A stretch of DNA of 64,000 nt, taken from NCBI RefSeq assembly GCF_004785665.1, contig NZ_SRPJ01000004.1, forward strand, positions 40,791 to 104,790, in the 5' to 3' direction. Within the stretch, counting starts at the first letter, position 1; every line of letters begins with the position of its first letter. The notes below the pieces were generated by a model. It ran no database searches and was not told the DNA's origin. It saw only the letters and a program-made list of their open reading frames with translations. Positions 41,025 to 51,202 of the stretch are shown here, in pieces. Source of the DNA: Staphylococcus pragensis (GTDB lineage: Bacteria; Bacillota; Bacilli; Staphylococcales; Staphylococcaceae). The position numbers and the translations under genes were made by a program.

Positions 41025-42512
41025 TTATCTCTCACCTTTAAGTTCATATTTCGTAAATTGTAAATATACTTGTCCTGACATAGTAGATGTTTTAATTCCT
41101 GTTGTTGCTTCATCTGGAAAAATTCGCGATGTAAGTACACGTTCGCCATCGTTACAGAATATTTCTACACTCGATGTGTCTACAAAAATTTGTAAATTTG
41201 TAAGTGGCGTATCTAAAATAGTGCTACGCGTCATATCTGTTACATTATCCGGTAATAAACCACTTTCTGAACGATCTAATGTGATTTTTTGTTCTCTCGT
41301 ATTGTATGTAATCAGAGTTGAACATTTTTTGGAAGTACGTAATTCAAAATAGATTTCTGATGCTTCATTTTCCAAAATTTCAATATTTAATTCATAATGC
41401 GTGCCTTCATAAGGATGTAACATACGGGAAAATTTATCAGCATAACCTAATGCAGTTTCTTTGTTCGTACGTAACTTCTTAAGCGCTTGATGAGGACGTT
41501 GTCTCAACTTACCCTCTTCAACAGATAATTCACGAGGAATCGTTAAACAATGTGCCCATCCTTCTGAATCAGTTGGATAATTAATTTCTGGCAAACCCAT
41601 CCATCCAATTAATATGCGTTTGCCATGTTCATCAACAAATGTTTGTGGCGCATAAAAATCAAATCCATTATCTAATTCAATAAATTCATTATGTTCAAAA
41701 CTTAGAGAATCGAAATCTAATTCGCCAATCATATAACCGGACTGATAAATATTTCTAAATTTATCTCCTTTGGCATCTAGACCTTGAGGACTAAATAAAA
41801 TGACATCTTCCCCATCTAATTTGAAGTAATCAGGGCATTCCCACATGTAGCCGAAATCTTCCAAACTAGTGTGAAGCTCACCTACAAATTCCCAATGCTC
41901 CAGTTGACGTTCTACTGTTCTATATAGTAAAAACCGACCTAATTCATTGTTATTTTGGACGCCAATGATAGCATAGAACTCACCATCATGTTCAAATACT
42001 TTAGGGTCTCTAAAATGACTTGTATAGCCCTCAGGTTGGTGTGCAATGACAGGCTTTTCAAATTTGTGAACTGTACCATCCTTATCTACTTTGGCTATCA
42101 TTTGACTAGCATAGCGCTCCCAATGCTCATCGCGATGATTACCAGTATACATATAATATAACTGCCCCTCATGTTCAAAGGCACTCCCACTATAAACACC
42201 ATGACTATCATATACCGTATCAGGCTTAAGTACTGGGCCTTGAGGCTCGAAAGTTACTAGGTCATTACTAGTATAATTAAACCAGTATTTCAAACCATGA
42301 ACAGCACCTAAAGGAAACCACTGATGAGAAATATAATACTTGCCATCCAAATAGATTAAACCGTTTGGATCGTTAAGCAGTCCTGTCTCAGGTTGAATAT
42401 GAAATGTTTGACGGTATTTAGATGATGCGACTTGATGTTTTAAGTCTTCTAATTGTGTTGATTCAACGTCCTCTAAACGACGATAACGTTCTTCTCTTGA
42501 CCATTCAGCCAT
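41025..42512 (-). CDS. scrB: Sucrose-6-phosphate hydrolase (GH32)
   Basis: 495 residues. Hydrolyses sucrose 6-phosphate to glucose 6-phosphate and fructose. GH32 motifs: nucleophile Asp48 in LLNDPNG, transition-state Asp in FRDPKV (about residue 167), acid/base Glu in WECPD (about residue 226). C-terminal beta-sandwich. Preceded by a TGGTATCGGTCCCA operator-like palindrome. The sucrose PTS gene is not in the window. Confidence 0.96.
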   Translation of the reverse strand: MAEWSREERYRRLEDVESTQLEDLKHQVASSKYRQTFHIQPETGLLNDPNGLIYLDGKYYISHQWFPLGAVHGLKYWFNYTSNDLVTFEPQGPVLKPDTVYDSHGVYSGSAFEHEGQLYYMYTGNHRDEHWERYASQMIAKVDKDGTVHKFEKPVIAHQPEGYTSHFRDPKVFEHDGEFYAIIGVQNNNELGRFLLYRTVERQLEHWEFVGELHTSLEDFGYMWECPDYFKLDGEDVILFSPQGLDAKGDKFRNIYQSGYMIGELDFDSLSFEHNEFIELDNGFDFYAPQTFVDEHGKRILIGWMGLPEINYPTDSEGWAHCLTIPRELSVEEGKLRQRPHQALKKLRTNKETALGYADKFSRMLHPYEGTHYELNIEILENEASEIYFELRTSKKCSTLITYNTREQKITLDRSESGLLPDNVTDMTRSTILDTPLTNLQIFVDTSSVEIFCNDGERVLTSRIFPDEATTGIKTSTMSGQVYLQFTKYELKGER

Positions 42513-42564
42513 GTTATCCCTCCAATGATAGAGATTATTGTTTATTTCATTTTATCATTTCTAT

Positions 42565-42578
42565 TGGTATCGGTCCCA
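42565..42578 (-). promoter_or_regulatory. LacI-type operator upstream of scrB
   Basis: TGGTATCGGTCCCA, palindrome with the LacI-family central CG, 53 bases before scrB. Candidate ScrR site. Confidence 0.5.
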
Positions 42579-42594
42579 CATTTAAATATTTATT

Positions 42595-43545
42595 TTATAA
42601 TTCGACAGAAATGAGCGTTTTTGATGCTTCCTTTTCCGAAAAAATTAAATCATGTAACTGTCTCATAGCCTGTGTTCCCGCTTCAAAATAATTAAATTTA
42701 ACTGTGATAATCTCTGGGGATACCAATTGCGTCATCGGATCACCACCAAATCCATAGATAGATGGCATTTGTTTAGCATAATCGGTTTGGACACAATAAT
42801 TATGTATCGCTAAAGCAATCGAATCAGTCGCACCAATAAGTGCATCCATCCTAGGCATAGTTTGAAGCATTTCTGCAACATCACGTTTCGCTTCTTCATA
42901 CTTAAATGAAGTCTCAAATATTTGAGGATGAATATGATATTGCTTAAGCGCCTCAATTAAGCCCTGTTTACGTTCTATCCCCACAGCAATATCATCTTCC
43001 GTAACACCAAAGAAACAAAGATTTTGAAGTTGCTGTTGACCAATCATTTCACCCACTAAGTATCCTGCTTGATAATCATCGTGAACGATACTATGCATGT
43101 GCTTATGCGATTGTCCCACAAGAATAATAGGCACATCGATTTTTTGTATTACTTCAAGATGTTGAGCAGTTAACGTTGTAGCCATGAGTATAATGCCATC
43201 CACCTTGCTTCTTGAAAAGGTTTCAAGTGCTGCAATCTCAGCATTAATATCTAATCCTGTATAATTTAACAGTAATTGATACTGGTGCTGCTGACACACA
43301 CTTACAATGCCTTTAACGGTTTCATCTACTGCATGAGAGTTCATGCGTGGAATGATTGCTCCAATAATATTTGTATGTTTCGCACGTAAACTTTGAGCGA
43401 ATTGATTAGGTTGATAATCATGTTCTGCAATAATACGACTCAATTTATCTTTTGTTTTTGCACTTACAGACCCATTATTTAAAAAGCGGGAGACTGTGCT
43501 TTTAGAGACTCCCGCTAATTTTGCGATATCTGATATATTTTTCAT
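42595..43545 (-). CDS. scrR: Sucrose operon repressor ScrR (LacI family)
   Basis: 316 residues from ATG at 43545 (AGGTGAT 7 bases upstream); the GTG at 43557 is rejected. LacI helix-turn-helix MKNISDIAKLAGVSKSTVSRFLNNG is outlined at residues 1-25, followed by a periplasmic-binding-type effector domain. Same strand, upstream of scrB-scrK, 82 bases apart. A cre-like sequence lies 50 bases before its start. Confidence 0.93.
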   Translation of the reverse strand: MKNISDIAKLAGVSKSTVSRFLNNGSVSAKTKDKLSRIIAEHDYQPNQFAQSLRAKHTNIIGAIIPRMNSHAVDETVKGIVSVCQQHQYQLLLNYTGLDINAEIAALETFSRSKVDGIILMATTLTAQHLEVIQKIDVPIILVGQSHKHMHSIVHDDYQAGYLVGEMIGQQQLQNLCFFGVTEDDIAVGIERKQGLIEALKQYHIHPQIFETSFKYEEAKRDVAEMLQTMPRMDALIGATDSIALAIHNYCVQTDYAKQMPSIYGFGGDPMTQLVSPEIITVKFNYFEAGTQAMRQLHDLIFSEKEASKTLISVEL

Positions 43546-43594
43546 TAATTTAATCACCTAAATTTGTAGCCATTTAAGATATATTTTATCACAA

Positions 43595-43609
43595 TTGTAA
43601 TCGCTTAAA
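43595..43609 (-). promoter_or_regulatory. cre-like site (CcpA) upstream of scrR
   Basis: TTGTAATCGCTTAAA fits the cre consensus WTGNAANCGNWNNCW at all but one fixed position. It could also be an ScrR operator. Confidence 0.45.
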
Positions 43610-43652
43610 ATACTAATTTTCAACTTAGGGATAGGCTGTTTCAAAATATATA

Positions 43653-44897
43653 TTAATATCTTTTATTTAATTTATTAAGCTTACCGTAAAAGTATGCTTT
43701 CTCACCGTGAACAATTTCATCTAATCCTGTTTCGTCTTCTTCTTCAGTAGTTGCTAATGGCATCAGGTGTTGTAACACTTTTCCAATAACCCAAGTTACA
43801 AAAATGGTATAAATAACAACCACTACTACTGCAATAAATTGCACGAACACTGCATGGATATTACCAGTGTATACAAGACCATTGTCTATATCTCCATTAA
43901 CAGCGTGAGATTGGAATACGCCGGTAAGCACTGCTCCAACTACACCGCCTACACCGTGAATACCAAACGCATCTAATGTGTCATTATATTTGAACTTCTC
44001 TTTAATAATGTTAATAACAAAGTAGCATGCGATACCACCGCAAATTGAAATGATATATGCATTTAAATAGCTTACATATCCTGCCGCAGGAGTAATAGCT
44101 ACTAATCCTGCAAGGACCCCTGATAATAATCCAAGGAGGCTAAGTTTTTTCGTTACTATGTATTCTAGAACTAACCAACTGAAAGCACCGCCGCTAGCTG
44201 CAATTACAGTGTTTACAAATGAAGCTAATGCAACATCATTAAATGCATAGGCACTACCAGTATTGAATCCATACCATCCCATCCAAACGAGAATACCACC
44301 AATTAATGTGATTAATAAATTATGGGGCTGAATTTTTTCGATTTTTTTACCATTACCAATCATAATGGCTAAGATAAGTCCTGATACCCCTGAAGTAATA
44401 TGTACAACAGTTCCTCCGGCGTAATCTAATGCGCCTAACTTACCTATCCAACCGCCACCCCAAACCCAGTGTGCCACTGGACTATAAATAACGATAACCC
44501 ATATAATGATGAAAATTGTAAACGGAATAAATCTCATACGTTCCGCAATGGAACCAGATAAAATTGAGACCGCAATAGTACAAAACATCATTTGAAATAA
44601 CATAAATAAGGCAAACGGAACATGCGGACTTAAATCTTGATTAATCGCAAAACCTACATGTTGTAAACCTATAAAATCAAAGTTTCCTATTAAGTCATTT
44701 CCAGATCCAAAACTTAATGTAAAACCGAATGTTATCCATGTGAAAGTTACGATAATCATCGCTGCCATACTTTGCATTACTGTGTTCAGTACGTTTTTAG
44801 ATTGTACGAGACCACCGTAGAATAAACTTAATCCCGGTGTCATTACCCACACGAGTAAAGTACAAAGAAATAAAAAAATTGTGTCATCCATCTTCAT
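43653..44897 (-). CDS. amt: Ammonium transporter (Amt family)
   Basis: 414 residues from the ATG at 44897 (GGAAG 8 bases upstream; the frame to 44924 lacks a better start). Eleven hydrophobic helices. Family marks: FLFLCTLLVWVMTPGLSLFYGG, KNVLNTVMQSM, DYAGGTVVHITSG, GWYGFNTGSA and FGIHGVGGVVGA carrying conserved pore His residues. The perfect GlnR box upstream suggests nitrogen control. No glnK gene follows. Confidence 0.95.
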   Translation of the reverse strand: MKMDDTIFLFLCTLLVWVMTPGLSLFYGGLVQSKNVLNTVMQSMAAMIIVTFTWITFGFTLSFGSGNDLIGNFDFIGLQHVGFAINQDLSPHVPFALFMLFQMMFCTIAVSILSGSIAERMRFIPFTIFIIIWVIVIYSPVAHWVWGGGWIGKLGALDYAGGTVVHITSGVSGLILAIMIGNGKKIEKIQPHNLLITLIGGILVWMGWYGFNTGSAYAFNDVALASFVNTVIAASGGAFSWLVLEYIVTKKLSLLGLLSGVLAGLVAITPAAGYVSYLNAYIISICGGIACYFVINIIKEKFKYNDTLDAFGIHGVGGVVGAVLTGVFQSHAVNGDIDNGLVYTGNIHAVFVQFIAVVVVVIYTIFVTWVIGKVLQHLMPLATTEEEDETGLDEIVHGEKAYFYGKLNKLNKRY

Positions 44898-44975
44898 AAT
44901 TACCACTTCCTTTGAAAACATCATAATGTTAGTTTTTCAATATGGCAAAAATTCGTAAGATAAAATGACACAATA

Positions 44976-44992
44976 TGTTACATAATATAACA
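44976..44992 (-). promoter_or_regulatory. GlnR/TnrA box upstream of amt
   Basis: TGTTACATAATATAACA is a perfect match to TGTNA-N7-TNACA, 79 bases before the amt start. Confidence 0.82.
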
Positions 44993-45040
44993 AAAGAGGT
45001 TGATCTGTATGAGTTAAAAGCCTATTCTATTTGAATTTAC

Positions 45041-45265
45041 TTATGCTTTTTGTACTGTAATTGTCCATGAAGCATCATCCAATTGTTCATAGTTTGTTAC
45101 TGGATAACCTTGTTCTGCTGCCCAGTTTGGAATGGCTTCAGTCGCTTGGGTACAATCGAAATCTATTTTTAATTCATCACCATTTTCAAGTGTTTGCATT
45201 TTCTTTTGAGCTTCAATTAATGGGAATGGACATACCATGCCCACTGTACCTAATTCGTATAACAT
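45041..45265 (-). CDS. tsuB: TusA-like sulfur carrier protein TsuB
   Basis: 74 residues, SirA/TusA fold. The sulfur-carrying Cys is in MVCPFPLIEAQ (Cys12). It follows tsuA by 24 bases in the same direction, making a YeeE/TusA pair for thiosulfate uptake and sulfane sulfur transfer. AGGAATAATA region precedes the start. Confidence 0.9.
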   Translation of the reverse strand: MLYELGTVGMVCPFPLIEAQKKMQTLENGDELKIDFDCTQATEAIPNWAAEQGYPVTNYEQLDDASWTITVQKA

Positions 45266-45289
45266 TATTATTCCTCCAATCCATTCTTT

Positions 45290-46399
45290 TTACGTTGTTT
45301 GAGGCTGTTTAGAAGTAGAAGCAGATTTAGTTTGCTTCGGTGTAGTTTGTTGTTGTAATTTCTTCATCGGTCTTACAAAAATGAAATAACTCATGAACCA
45401 TACACCAAAGATCATAGATGCTAATGCTATCCAGCCTTTCCAAGACATAACTGCAGTTTCTACTAAGCCGTTACCAATTGAGCAACCGCCTGCAACTGAG
45501 GCACCGAATCCCATGCAAATACCACCAATTGCACTATTTCTGATAGTACGTTTATCTGGTAAACGCCATTTAAATTCATGGGAACCTCTTGCAGCAATAT
45601 ATGATCCTAAGAAGATACCTAATATTAATAGAACGCCCCAATCTACTAATTTTGTATCACCTGTAATTAAGAATGTAATTAAATTAGCAGAAGGTGTTGT
45701 AATGCCTAATCCATGATCACGTCCCGTTGACATACTCATTGGCCAAGCGATAAATGCTATAAGACCAACCGCGATACCCGCTACAAACGGATGGTAACGT
45801 TTCTCAAATAAATAGTGTCTAATACCTGTACATTTTTGTTTAAGTTTCGGTACAGCCATTTTAGGTTTAGGCTTACGTAACGTTTTCACTACGACAAATA
45901 ATGTAATACCAGTTAAAACAATCGTTAACACCCACATTGGAATACCTGTAGTTTGAGCCATACTTGTATTCACTTTCGTAGGTTTGTTAATCCAATTCAT
46001 CACTGGAAGTAAGACACCTGTTTTAGTGACTGCAGCAGTAACTGCGTACATAACGAGAGCAATCCAGCTTCCAATTAATCCTTCTCCAGCTCGGTACCAA
46101 GTTCCAGTTGCACATCCGCCTGCTAGAACGATACCTATTCCAAAAATGAAGGAACCAATAATAGTCCCTAAAATAGGAAATGTATCATAAGGAATTGCGA
46201 TTAATCCTAAACTTGTTAATATTACAAGTCCAATACTTTGGACAGTGATTGCTACTAATAAAGCATAAAACATTTTATTATTTTTTTGCACATACATATC
46301 TCTAAAACCACCTGTTAAGCAGAAACGTGTACGTTGCATGACAAAGCCTAATAAAATCCCAACGATTAGGCCACTAATAATCATCCAAACCAAATTCAA
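45290..46399 (-). CDS. tsuA: YeeE/YedE family thiosulfate transporter TsuA
   Basis: 369 residues with about ten hydrophobic segments. Conserved Cys motifs: RTRFCLTGGFRD, VLAGGCATGTWYRAGEG and GGCSIGNGLVE, which relay thiosulfate in YeeE. The basic C-terminus (QQQTTPKQTKSAS) is cytosolic. Promoter at 46431-46459 is a clean sigma-A site. Paired with the TusA-like gene. Confidence 0.92.
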   Translation of the reverse strand: MNLVWMIISGLIVGILLGFVMQRTRFCLTGGFRDMYVQKNNKMFYALLVAITVQSIGLVILTSLGLIAIPYDTFPILGTIIGSFIFGIGIVLAGGCATGTWYRAGEGLIGSWIALVMYAVTAAVTKTGVLLPVMNWINKPTKVNTSMAQTTGIPMWVLTIVLTGITLFVVVKTLRKPKPKMAVPKLKQKCTGIRHYLFEKRYHPFVAGIAVGLIAFIAWPMSMSTGRDHGLGITTPSANLITFLITGDTKLVDWGVLLILGIFLGSYIAARGSHEFKWRLPDKRTIRNSAIGGICMGFGASVAGGCSIGNGLVETAVMSWKGWIALASMIFGVWFMSYFIFVRPMKKLQQQTTPKQTKSASTSKQPQTT

Positions 46400-46430
46400 T
46401 TACATCCTTTCCCGATTGATTTACTAAGGT

Positions 46431-46459
46431 ATTATAATAGATTAACAATTAATTATCAA
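46431..46459 (-). promoter_or_regulatory. Sigma-A promoter of tsuAB
   Basis: On the minus strand TTGATA, a 17-base spacer and a perfect TATAAT, 32 bases before the tsuA start. Confidence 0.8.
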
Positions 46460-46492
46460 TAACATTTTTTTGAAATTAATTTTATTGAAATT

Positions 46493-46526
46493 AAAAAAAT
46501 CATTCTTCTGCACAAAAGAATGATTT
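46493..46526 (-). terminator. rex terminator
   Basis: AAATCATTCTT / AAGAATGATTT stem, followed by T7 on the minus strand, 12 bases after rex. Confidence 0.88.
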
Positions 46527-46537
46527 CTGAATAATAT

Positions 46538-47179
46538 TTATTGATTTGAATAGTTTTTCATGAAGAATAAAAGTGATTGTAATTCAATACCTAAATCAAT
46601 GTGATGGACTTGAACGGTATTTGGCACATCTACTCTAGCAGGCGTGAAATTTAATATTCCTTTGACGTTAGCCTCAACTAGTTGATCTACGACGCTTTGG
46701 GCTACCTTTTCAGGTGTAGTAAGAATAACAACATTGATATCTTGTGTTTCAAGTACTTGTTGTAATTCATTTATATGATGCACTTTAACTTCACCGACTT
46801 GTTGACCCACAATTTCTTTATCAATATCGAACGCTTCAGTAATAGTCATTTCATCATGAATCGAAAAGTTATATGTTAAAAGTGCTCTTCCTAAGTTCCC
46901 TACTCCGACTATAGCAATATGGATGTCTTCACTATTGCTAAGTTCAGATTTAAAAAATTCTAATAAACTATCAATATTGTAGCCATAACCTTTTTTCCCT
47001 AACTCACCAAAGTATGAAAAATCCCTTCTAATAGTGGCTGATTCAATATTTAGCGCCTCACTGATAGTTTTTGAATTAACGCGATCAATTCCTTTTGTCT
47101 TCAAGGTGTTAACGAATCTATAATATAATGGTAATCGTTTCAATGTTGCACGAGGAATTTTAGCTTGATTTTGAGCCAT
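46538..47179 (-). CDS. rex: Redox-sensing transcriptional repressor Rex
   Basis: 213 residues. Winged helix at residues 1-80 ([43 protein letters not shown]) and a Rossmann domain with the NAD-binding [10 protein letters not shown]. Represses fermentative and anaerobic genes when NADH is low. Single gene with its own terminator. Confidence 0.97.
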   Translation of the reverse strand: MAQNQAKIPRATLKRLPLYYRFVNTLKTKGIDRVNSKTISEALNIESATIRRDFSYFGELGKKGYGYNIDSLLEFFKSELSNSEDIHIAIVGVGNLGRALLTYNFSIHDEMTITEAFDIDKEIVGQQVGEVKVHHINELQQVLETQDINVVILTTPEKVAQSVVDQLVEANVKGILNFTPARVDVPNTVQVHHIDLGIELQSLLFFMKNYSNQ

Positions 47180-47424
47180 TAAAGTTGTCCCCCTCTTGTT
47201 TGAACTTTTTAATCTATGTATCCAAACTAATTAGCGTGCAATTAGTCATTCCTTTAAAATCACATTATGTCCCATAATGAATACTGACATATTATACCCT
47301 AACACTTTTTAAAAATAAATATCTTAGTTTCATGTAACTTTATTATACGGTAAAATAAAGAGTAATGTATAAGGCTATTTTGTGATAAATACTTTTGTTA
47401 AAACAATAGAAAGGTGAAACCTGA

Positions 47425-49362
47425 ATGATACTGTTGCAATTAAATGACATTTCGAAGTCATTCGATGGTGAAGATATATTTACTCACGTCAATTTCGAAG
47501 TTAAAACTGGCGAACGTATTGGCATCGTTGGTCGAAATGGTGCTGGCAAATCCACTTTAATGAAGATTATTGCTGGTGCTGAAGATTATGATAGTGGCCA
47601 TATTTCTAAAATCAAAAATTTACGAGTGGGTTATTTAACTCAACAAATGACACTTAATTCTTCATCTACTGTGTTCGAAGAAATGTCTAAACCTTTTGAA
47701 CACATTAAAAATATGGAAGGTTTAATTAAAGAAGAAACAGATTGGTTAGCAATGCATGCCAATGATTATGATACTGAAGATTATCAACGTCATATGGAAC
47801 GCTATGAATCGCTATCTAATCAATTTGAACAACTTGAGGGCTATCAATACGAAAGTAAGATTAAAACTGTATTGCATGGTCTTAATTTTAAAGAAGAAGA
47901 TTTCAGCAAACCTATTAACGACTTTAGTGGAGGCCAAAAAACACGTTTATCTCTAGCACAAATGTTGTTAAGTGAGCCTGATTTATTATTACTAGATGAA
48001 CCGACGAACCATCTTGATTTAGAAACGACTAAATGGTTAGAAGATTATTTAAAATACTTTAAAGGCGCCATCGTCATTATCAGTCACGACCGTTACTTCT
48101 TAGATAAAATAGTGACACAAATTTATGATGTAGCACTTGGAGATATTAAACGTTACGTAGGTAATTATGAACAATTCATTGAACAACGAGATAAATATTA
48201 TGAACAGCGCATGCAAGAATATGAAAAACAACAAGACGAAATTAAGCGTCTTGAAACGTTTGTAGAGAAAAATATTACTCGTGCGTCTACAAGTGGAATG
48301 GCTAAAAGTCGTCGTAAAACGTTAGAAAAAATGGAGCGCATTGATAAACCTATGTTGGATGCAAGAAGCGCCAATATTCAATTTGGTTTTGATCGCAACA
48401 CTGGTAATGATGTGATGCATATTCGCAATTTAGAAATTGGTTATGAAACACCTATTACCAAACCTATAAATATCGAAGTCACTAAAGGCGATCATATCGC
48501 TATTATCGGCCCAAATGGTGTAGGGAAAACAACACTCATTAAAACAATTGCTAACCGCCAAGCTAAATTAGGTGGCGAGGTCATCTTCGGTGCTAATCTT
48601 CAAATTGGGTACTATGATCAAAAACAAGCTGAATTTAAATCTAATAAGACCATTTTAGATTATGTTTGGGATCAATATCCTAATATGAATGAAAAAGATG
48701 TCCGAGCAGTATTAGGACGATTTTTATTTGTACAAGATGACGTCAAGAAAATCATCAACGATTTATCTGGGGGCGAAAAAGCACGCCTTCAATTAGCACT
48801 ATTAATGTTACAAAGAGATAATGTTTTAATCCTTGATGAACCTACCAACCATTTGGACATTGATTCTAAAGAAATATTAGAACAGGCTTTACAACACTTT
48901 GAAGGTACGATTCTATTTGTTTCTCACGATCGTTACTTTATCAATCAATTAGCGAATAAAGTATTTGATTTAAATAAAGATGGTGGCCAAATGTATCTAG
49001 GTGATTATCAATACTATATTGAAAAAACTGAAGAAGCTGCTGCCTTAGAAGCATTTGAAGCGGAACGTACTGATGTTAGTACAGGTGCAGATGAAACTTC
49101 TAACAATAAACAAATCAGTAGTTATGATAATCAAAAACAACAACGTAGAGAGCAACGTAAATTAGAACGTCAAATCGAGCAATGTGAAGAGAAAATAGAA
49201 CAATATGAGAACGATATAACCCATATTGACGAACAACTTACACAACCTGAAATATTTAATGATCCCATCAAAGCAGCAGAACTTGCTAATGAAAAAACTG
49301 AGACCGAACAGAAATTAGAACAAGTTATGATAGAATGGGAAGAATTACAAGAAATGTTATAA
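47425..49362 (+). CDS. ABC-F family ATP-binding protein (YdiF-like)
   Basis: 645 residues with two ATPase domains and no membrane part. Domain 1: Walker A GRNGAGKST (about residues 36-44), signature DFSGGQKTRLS, Walker B LLLLDEPTNHLDL. Domain 2: Walker A GPNGVGKTT (about 364-372), signature DLSGGEKARLQ. The linker holds RSRRKTLEKM and the tail a coiled coil (REQRKLERQIEQCEEKIEQYE). Such proteins act on the ribosome. It resembles YdiF rather than an antibiotic-resistance ABC-F, but this cannot be fixed here. Confidence 0.9.
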   Translation: MILLQLNDISKSFDGEDIFTHVNFEVKTGERIGIVGRNGAGKSTLMKIIAGAEDYDSGHISKIKNLRVGYLTQQMTLNSSSTVFEEMSKPFEHIKNMEGLIKEETDWLAMHANDYDTEDYQRHMERYESLSNQFEQLEGYQYESKIKTVLHGLNFKEEDFSKPINDFSGGQKTRLSLAQMLLSEPDLLLLDEPTNHLDLETTKWLEDYLKYFKGAIVIISHDRYFLDKIVTQIYDVALGDIKRYVGNYEQFIEQRDKYYEQRMQEYEKQQDEIKRLETFVEKNITRASTSGMAKSRRKTLEKMERIDKPMLDARSANIQFGFDRNTGNDVMHIRNLEIGYETPITKPINIEVTKGDHIAIIGPNGVGKTTLIKTIANRQAKLGGEVIFGANLQIGYYDQKQAEFKSNKTILDYVWDQYPNMNEKDVRAVLGRFLFVQDDVKKIINDLSGGEKARLQLALLMLQRDNVLILDEPTNHLDIDSKEILEQALQHFEGTILFVSHDRYFINQLANKVFDLNKDGGQMYLGDYQYYIEKTEEAAALEAFEAERTDVSTGADETSNNKQISSYDNQKQQRREQRKLERQIEQCEEKIEQYENDITHIDEQLTQPEIFNDPIKAAELANEKTETEQKLEQVMIEWEELQEML

Positions 49363-49381
49363 AGTATCCCTAAGATTAAAT

Positions 49382-49418
49382 AACTAGAAAATAACCTAAA
49401 ATTTTCTAGTTATTTTTT
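49382..49418 (+). terminator. Terminator after the ABC-F gene
   Basis: AACTAGAAAAT / ATTTTCTAGTT stem followed by T6. Confidence 0.85.
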
Positions 49419-49468
49419 GTATTTTTTTAATCACAATATTATAAACATTTAAAACTCTGATATATCAA

Positions 49469-49587
49469 GTATCCACAGACTTATCCTAGTTATCCACAAT
49501 TCAAATTTTCTGTATTTACATTTCTTTTACACAAAATTAATACCATATCCACATTGTTAAGCACTACTTACCCACAGTTTATTCACA
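49469..49587 (+). repeat. Cluster of DnaA-box-like sequences
   Basis: Within this non-coding spacer (49363-49719), five DnaA-box-like 9-mers face the same way: GTATCCACA (49469), TTATCCACA (49490, perfect), ATATCCACA (49545), TTACCCACA (49568) and TTATTCACA (49579, fits TTATNCACA). Flanked by two terminators, with no gene or promoter apparent. Two are perfect; the other three have one mismatch. Confidence 0.65.
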
Positions 49588-49659
49588 TTTTGTTGATAAG
49601 TACGCATGTTCCCTATTGACTTACTCATTTTCAAATCATTTCTATTTAGTATTTGATAA

Positions 49660-49710
49660 TAAAAAAAGTGCTAAGTACACATGAATCTATCATTCATCAT
49701 ACTTAACACT
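49660..49710 (-). terminator. Terminator after tsaD
   Basis: AGTGTTAAGTA / TACTTAGCACT stem with a 22-base partly paired loop, T7 follows on the minus strand. Confidence 0.8.
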
Positions 49711-49719
49711 AAGCTATAA

Positions 49720-50745
49720 TTATTCTACTGTCGCTTCTTCTATATCCATATTATTTTGACCATTTAGATCTAAATCTGCTGTAATACCAGCTTTATAGAA
49801 ATAGTATGCTGCAGCACCAATCATTGCCGCATTATCTGTACATAATTTACGGCTTGGTATAGATAGTTTGATATCATGGTCTTCACATAATTCTTGTAAA
49901 CGTTGACGTAAACCTTTATTACTCGCAACGCCTCCTGCTACGATTAAACGATTGACATGATATTCCTCACAAGCATGAATTGCTTTCGTACTTAGTACTT
50001 CGACCACACTATTTTGGAAACTAGTAGCCACATTTGCTTTATTGATTTCTTCATTCTTTTGTTTTAAATTATGCAATTTATTTATCACAGCACTTTTCAA
50101 ACCACTAAAACTAAAATCATAGCTATCTTTCTCTAACCATACTCTTGGAAAATCGTACGTATCTTCTCCTAAAGCCGCTAATCTATCTACTTCTGGACCA
50201 CCTGGATATGGTAAACCAATCGTTCTAGCAACTTTATCATAGGCTTCACCCACTGCATCATCACGTGTTTCACCAATCACTTCGAAATTCATATGATCTT
50301 TCATATAAACTAATTCAGTATGACCACCAGAAACGATAAGTGCCATTAAAGGAAACGTTAAAGGTTCTTCTAAGTGATTCGCATAAATATGACCAGCAAT
50401 ATGATGAACCGGAATAAGTGGTTTGTCATAAGCAAATGCTAAAGCTTTCGCAGCATTAATGCCAATTAACAATGCTCCAATTAAACCAGGACCCTGTGTT
50501 ACTGCAATAGCATCAATATCTTCCATTGTGACATCAGCAGTTACGAGCGCCTCTTCAATCGTAGCAGTGATGCCTTCTACATGATGTCTACTTGCCACTT
50601 CAGGTACGACGCCACCGAAACGTTTATGACTTTCGATTTGGCTTAACACTGTATTTGATAATATGGTATCACCATTTTTGATAACACTGACACTTGTTTC
50701 ATCACAACTTGTTTCCACTGCTAATATTAAAGTTTCATTATTCAT
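49720..50745 (-). CDS. tsaD: tRNA N6-threonylcarbamoyladenosine synthase TsaD
   Basis: 341 residues, ASKHA-fold Kae1/TsaD. Transfers the threonylcarbamoyl group to tRNA A37. Metal motif [14 protein letters not shown]-binding [13 protein letters not shown] at the start, [13 protein letters not shown] and [12 protein letters not shown]. Last gene of tsaE-tsaB-rimI-tsaD; overlaps rimI by 8 bases. Confidence 0.98.
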   Translation of the reverse strand: MNNETLILAVETSCDETSVSVIKNGDTILSNTVLSQIESHKRFGGVVPEVASRHHVEGITATIEEALVTADVTMEDIDAIAVTQGPGLIGALLIGINAAKALAFAYDKPLIPVHHIAGHIYANHLEEPLTFPLMALIVSGGHTELVYMKDHMNFEVIGETRDDAVGEAYDKVARTIGLPYPGGPEVDRLAALGEDTYDFPRVWLEKDSYDFSFSGLKSAVINKLHNLKQKNEEINKANVATSFQNSVVEVLSTKAIHACEEYHVNRLIVAGGVASNKGLRQRLQELCEDHDIKLSIPSRKLCTDNAAMIGAAAYYFYKAGITADLDLNGQNNMDIEEATVE

Positions 50746-51202
50746 TTAAATTCACCCACATAACTAACGCATCCTCGCCTTCTCCATAATAATTTTTACG
50801 TTTACCTCCAAATTGGAACCCTAAGTTTGTGTAGACATGTTGCGCTACAACGTTCGTTACTCTGACTTCTAGACTCATTATGTCACACGTTGTACTCGCG
50901 AAATCCATCACATATTTAAGTAATAATTGTCCTAATCCATAACCTCTGTAATCTTTTCGAATGGCTACGGTAGTAATCTGTGCTTGATCAATCACTATCC
51001 AAAGACCTAAATAACCAATAATCTCACCCTCGAAAATGATAACAAAATACTTTGCGAAGTTATTTTCATTCAGTTCATGATAAAATGCATCAATTGTCCA
51101 AGAACTGTCATTAAAACTTTCACGTTCAATATCAAATACACTTGGGACATCATCAACTTGCATTGCTCGTATCGTTAATTCTGATTCTGTTGGTTTAACC
51201 AA
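50738..51202 (-). CDS. rimI: Ribosomal-protein-alanine acetyltransferase RimI
   Basis: 154-residue GNAT acetyltransferase. Acetyl-CoA loop [15 protein letters not shown] (about residues 78-92). Named for the E. coli S18 enzyme; the real target in staphylococci may be different. Overlaps tsaB (28 bases) and tsaD. Confidence 0.88.
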   Translation of the reverse strand: MVKPTESELTIRAMQVDDVPSVFDIERESFNDSSWTIDAFYHELNENNFAKYFVIIFEGEIIGYLGLWIVIDQAQITTVAIRKDYRGYGLGQLLLKYVMDFASTTCDIMSLEVRVTNVVAQHVYTNLGFQFGGKRKNYYGEGEDALVMWVNLNE

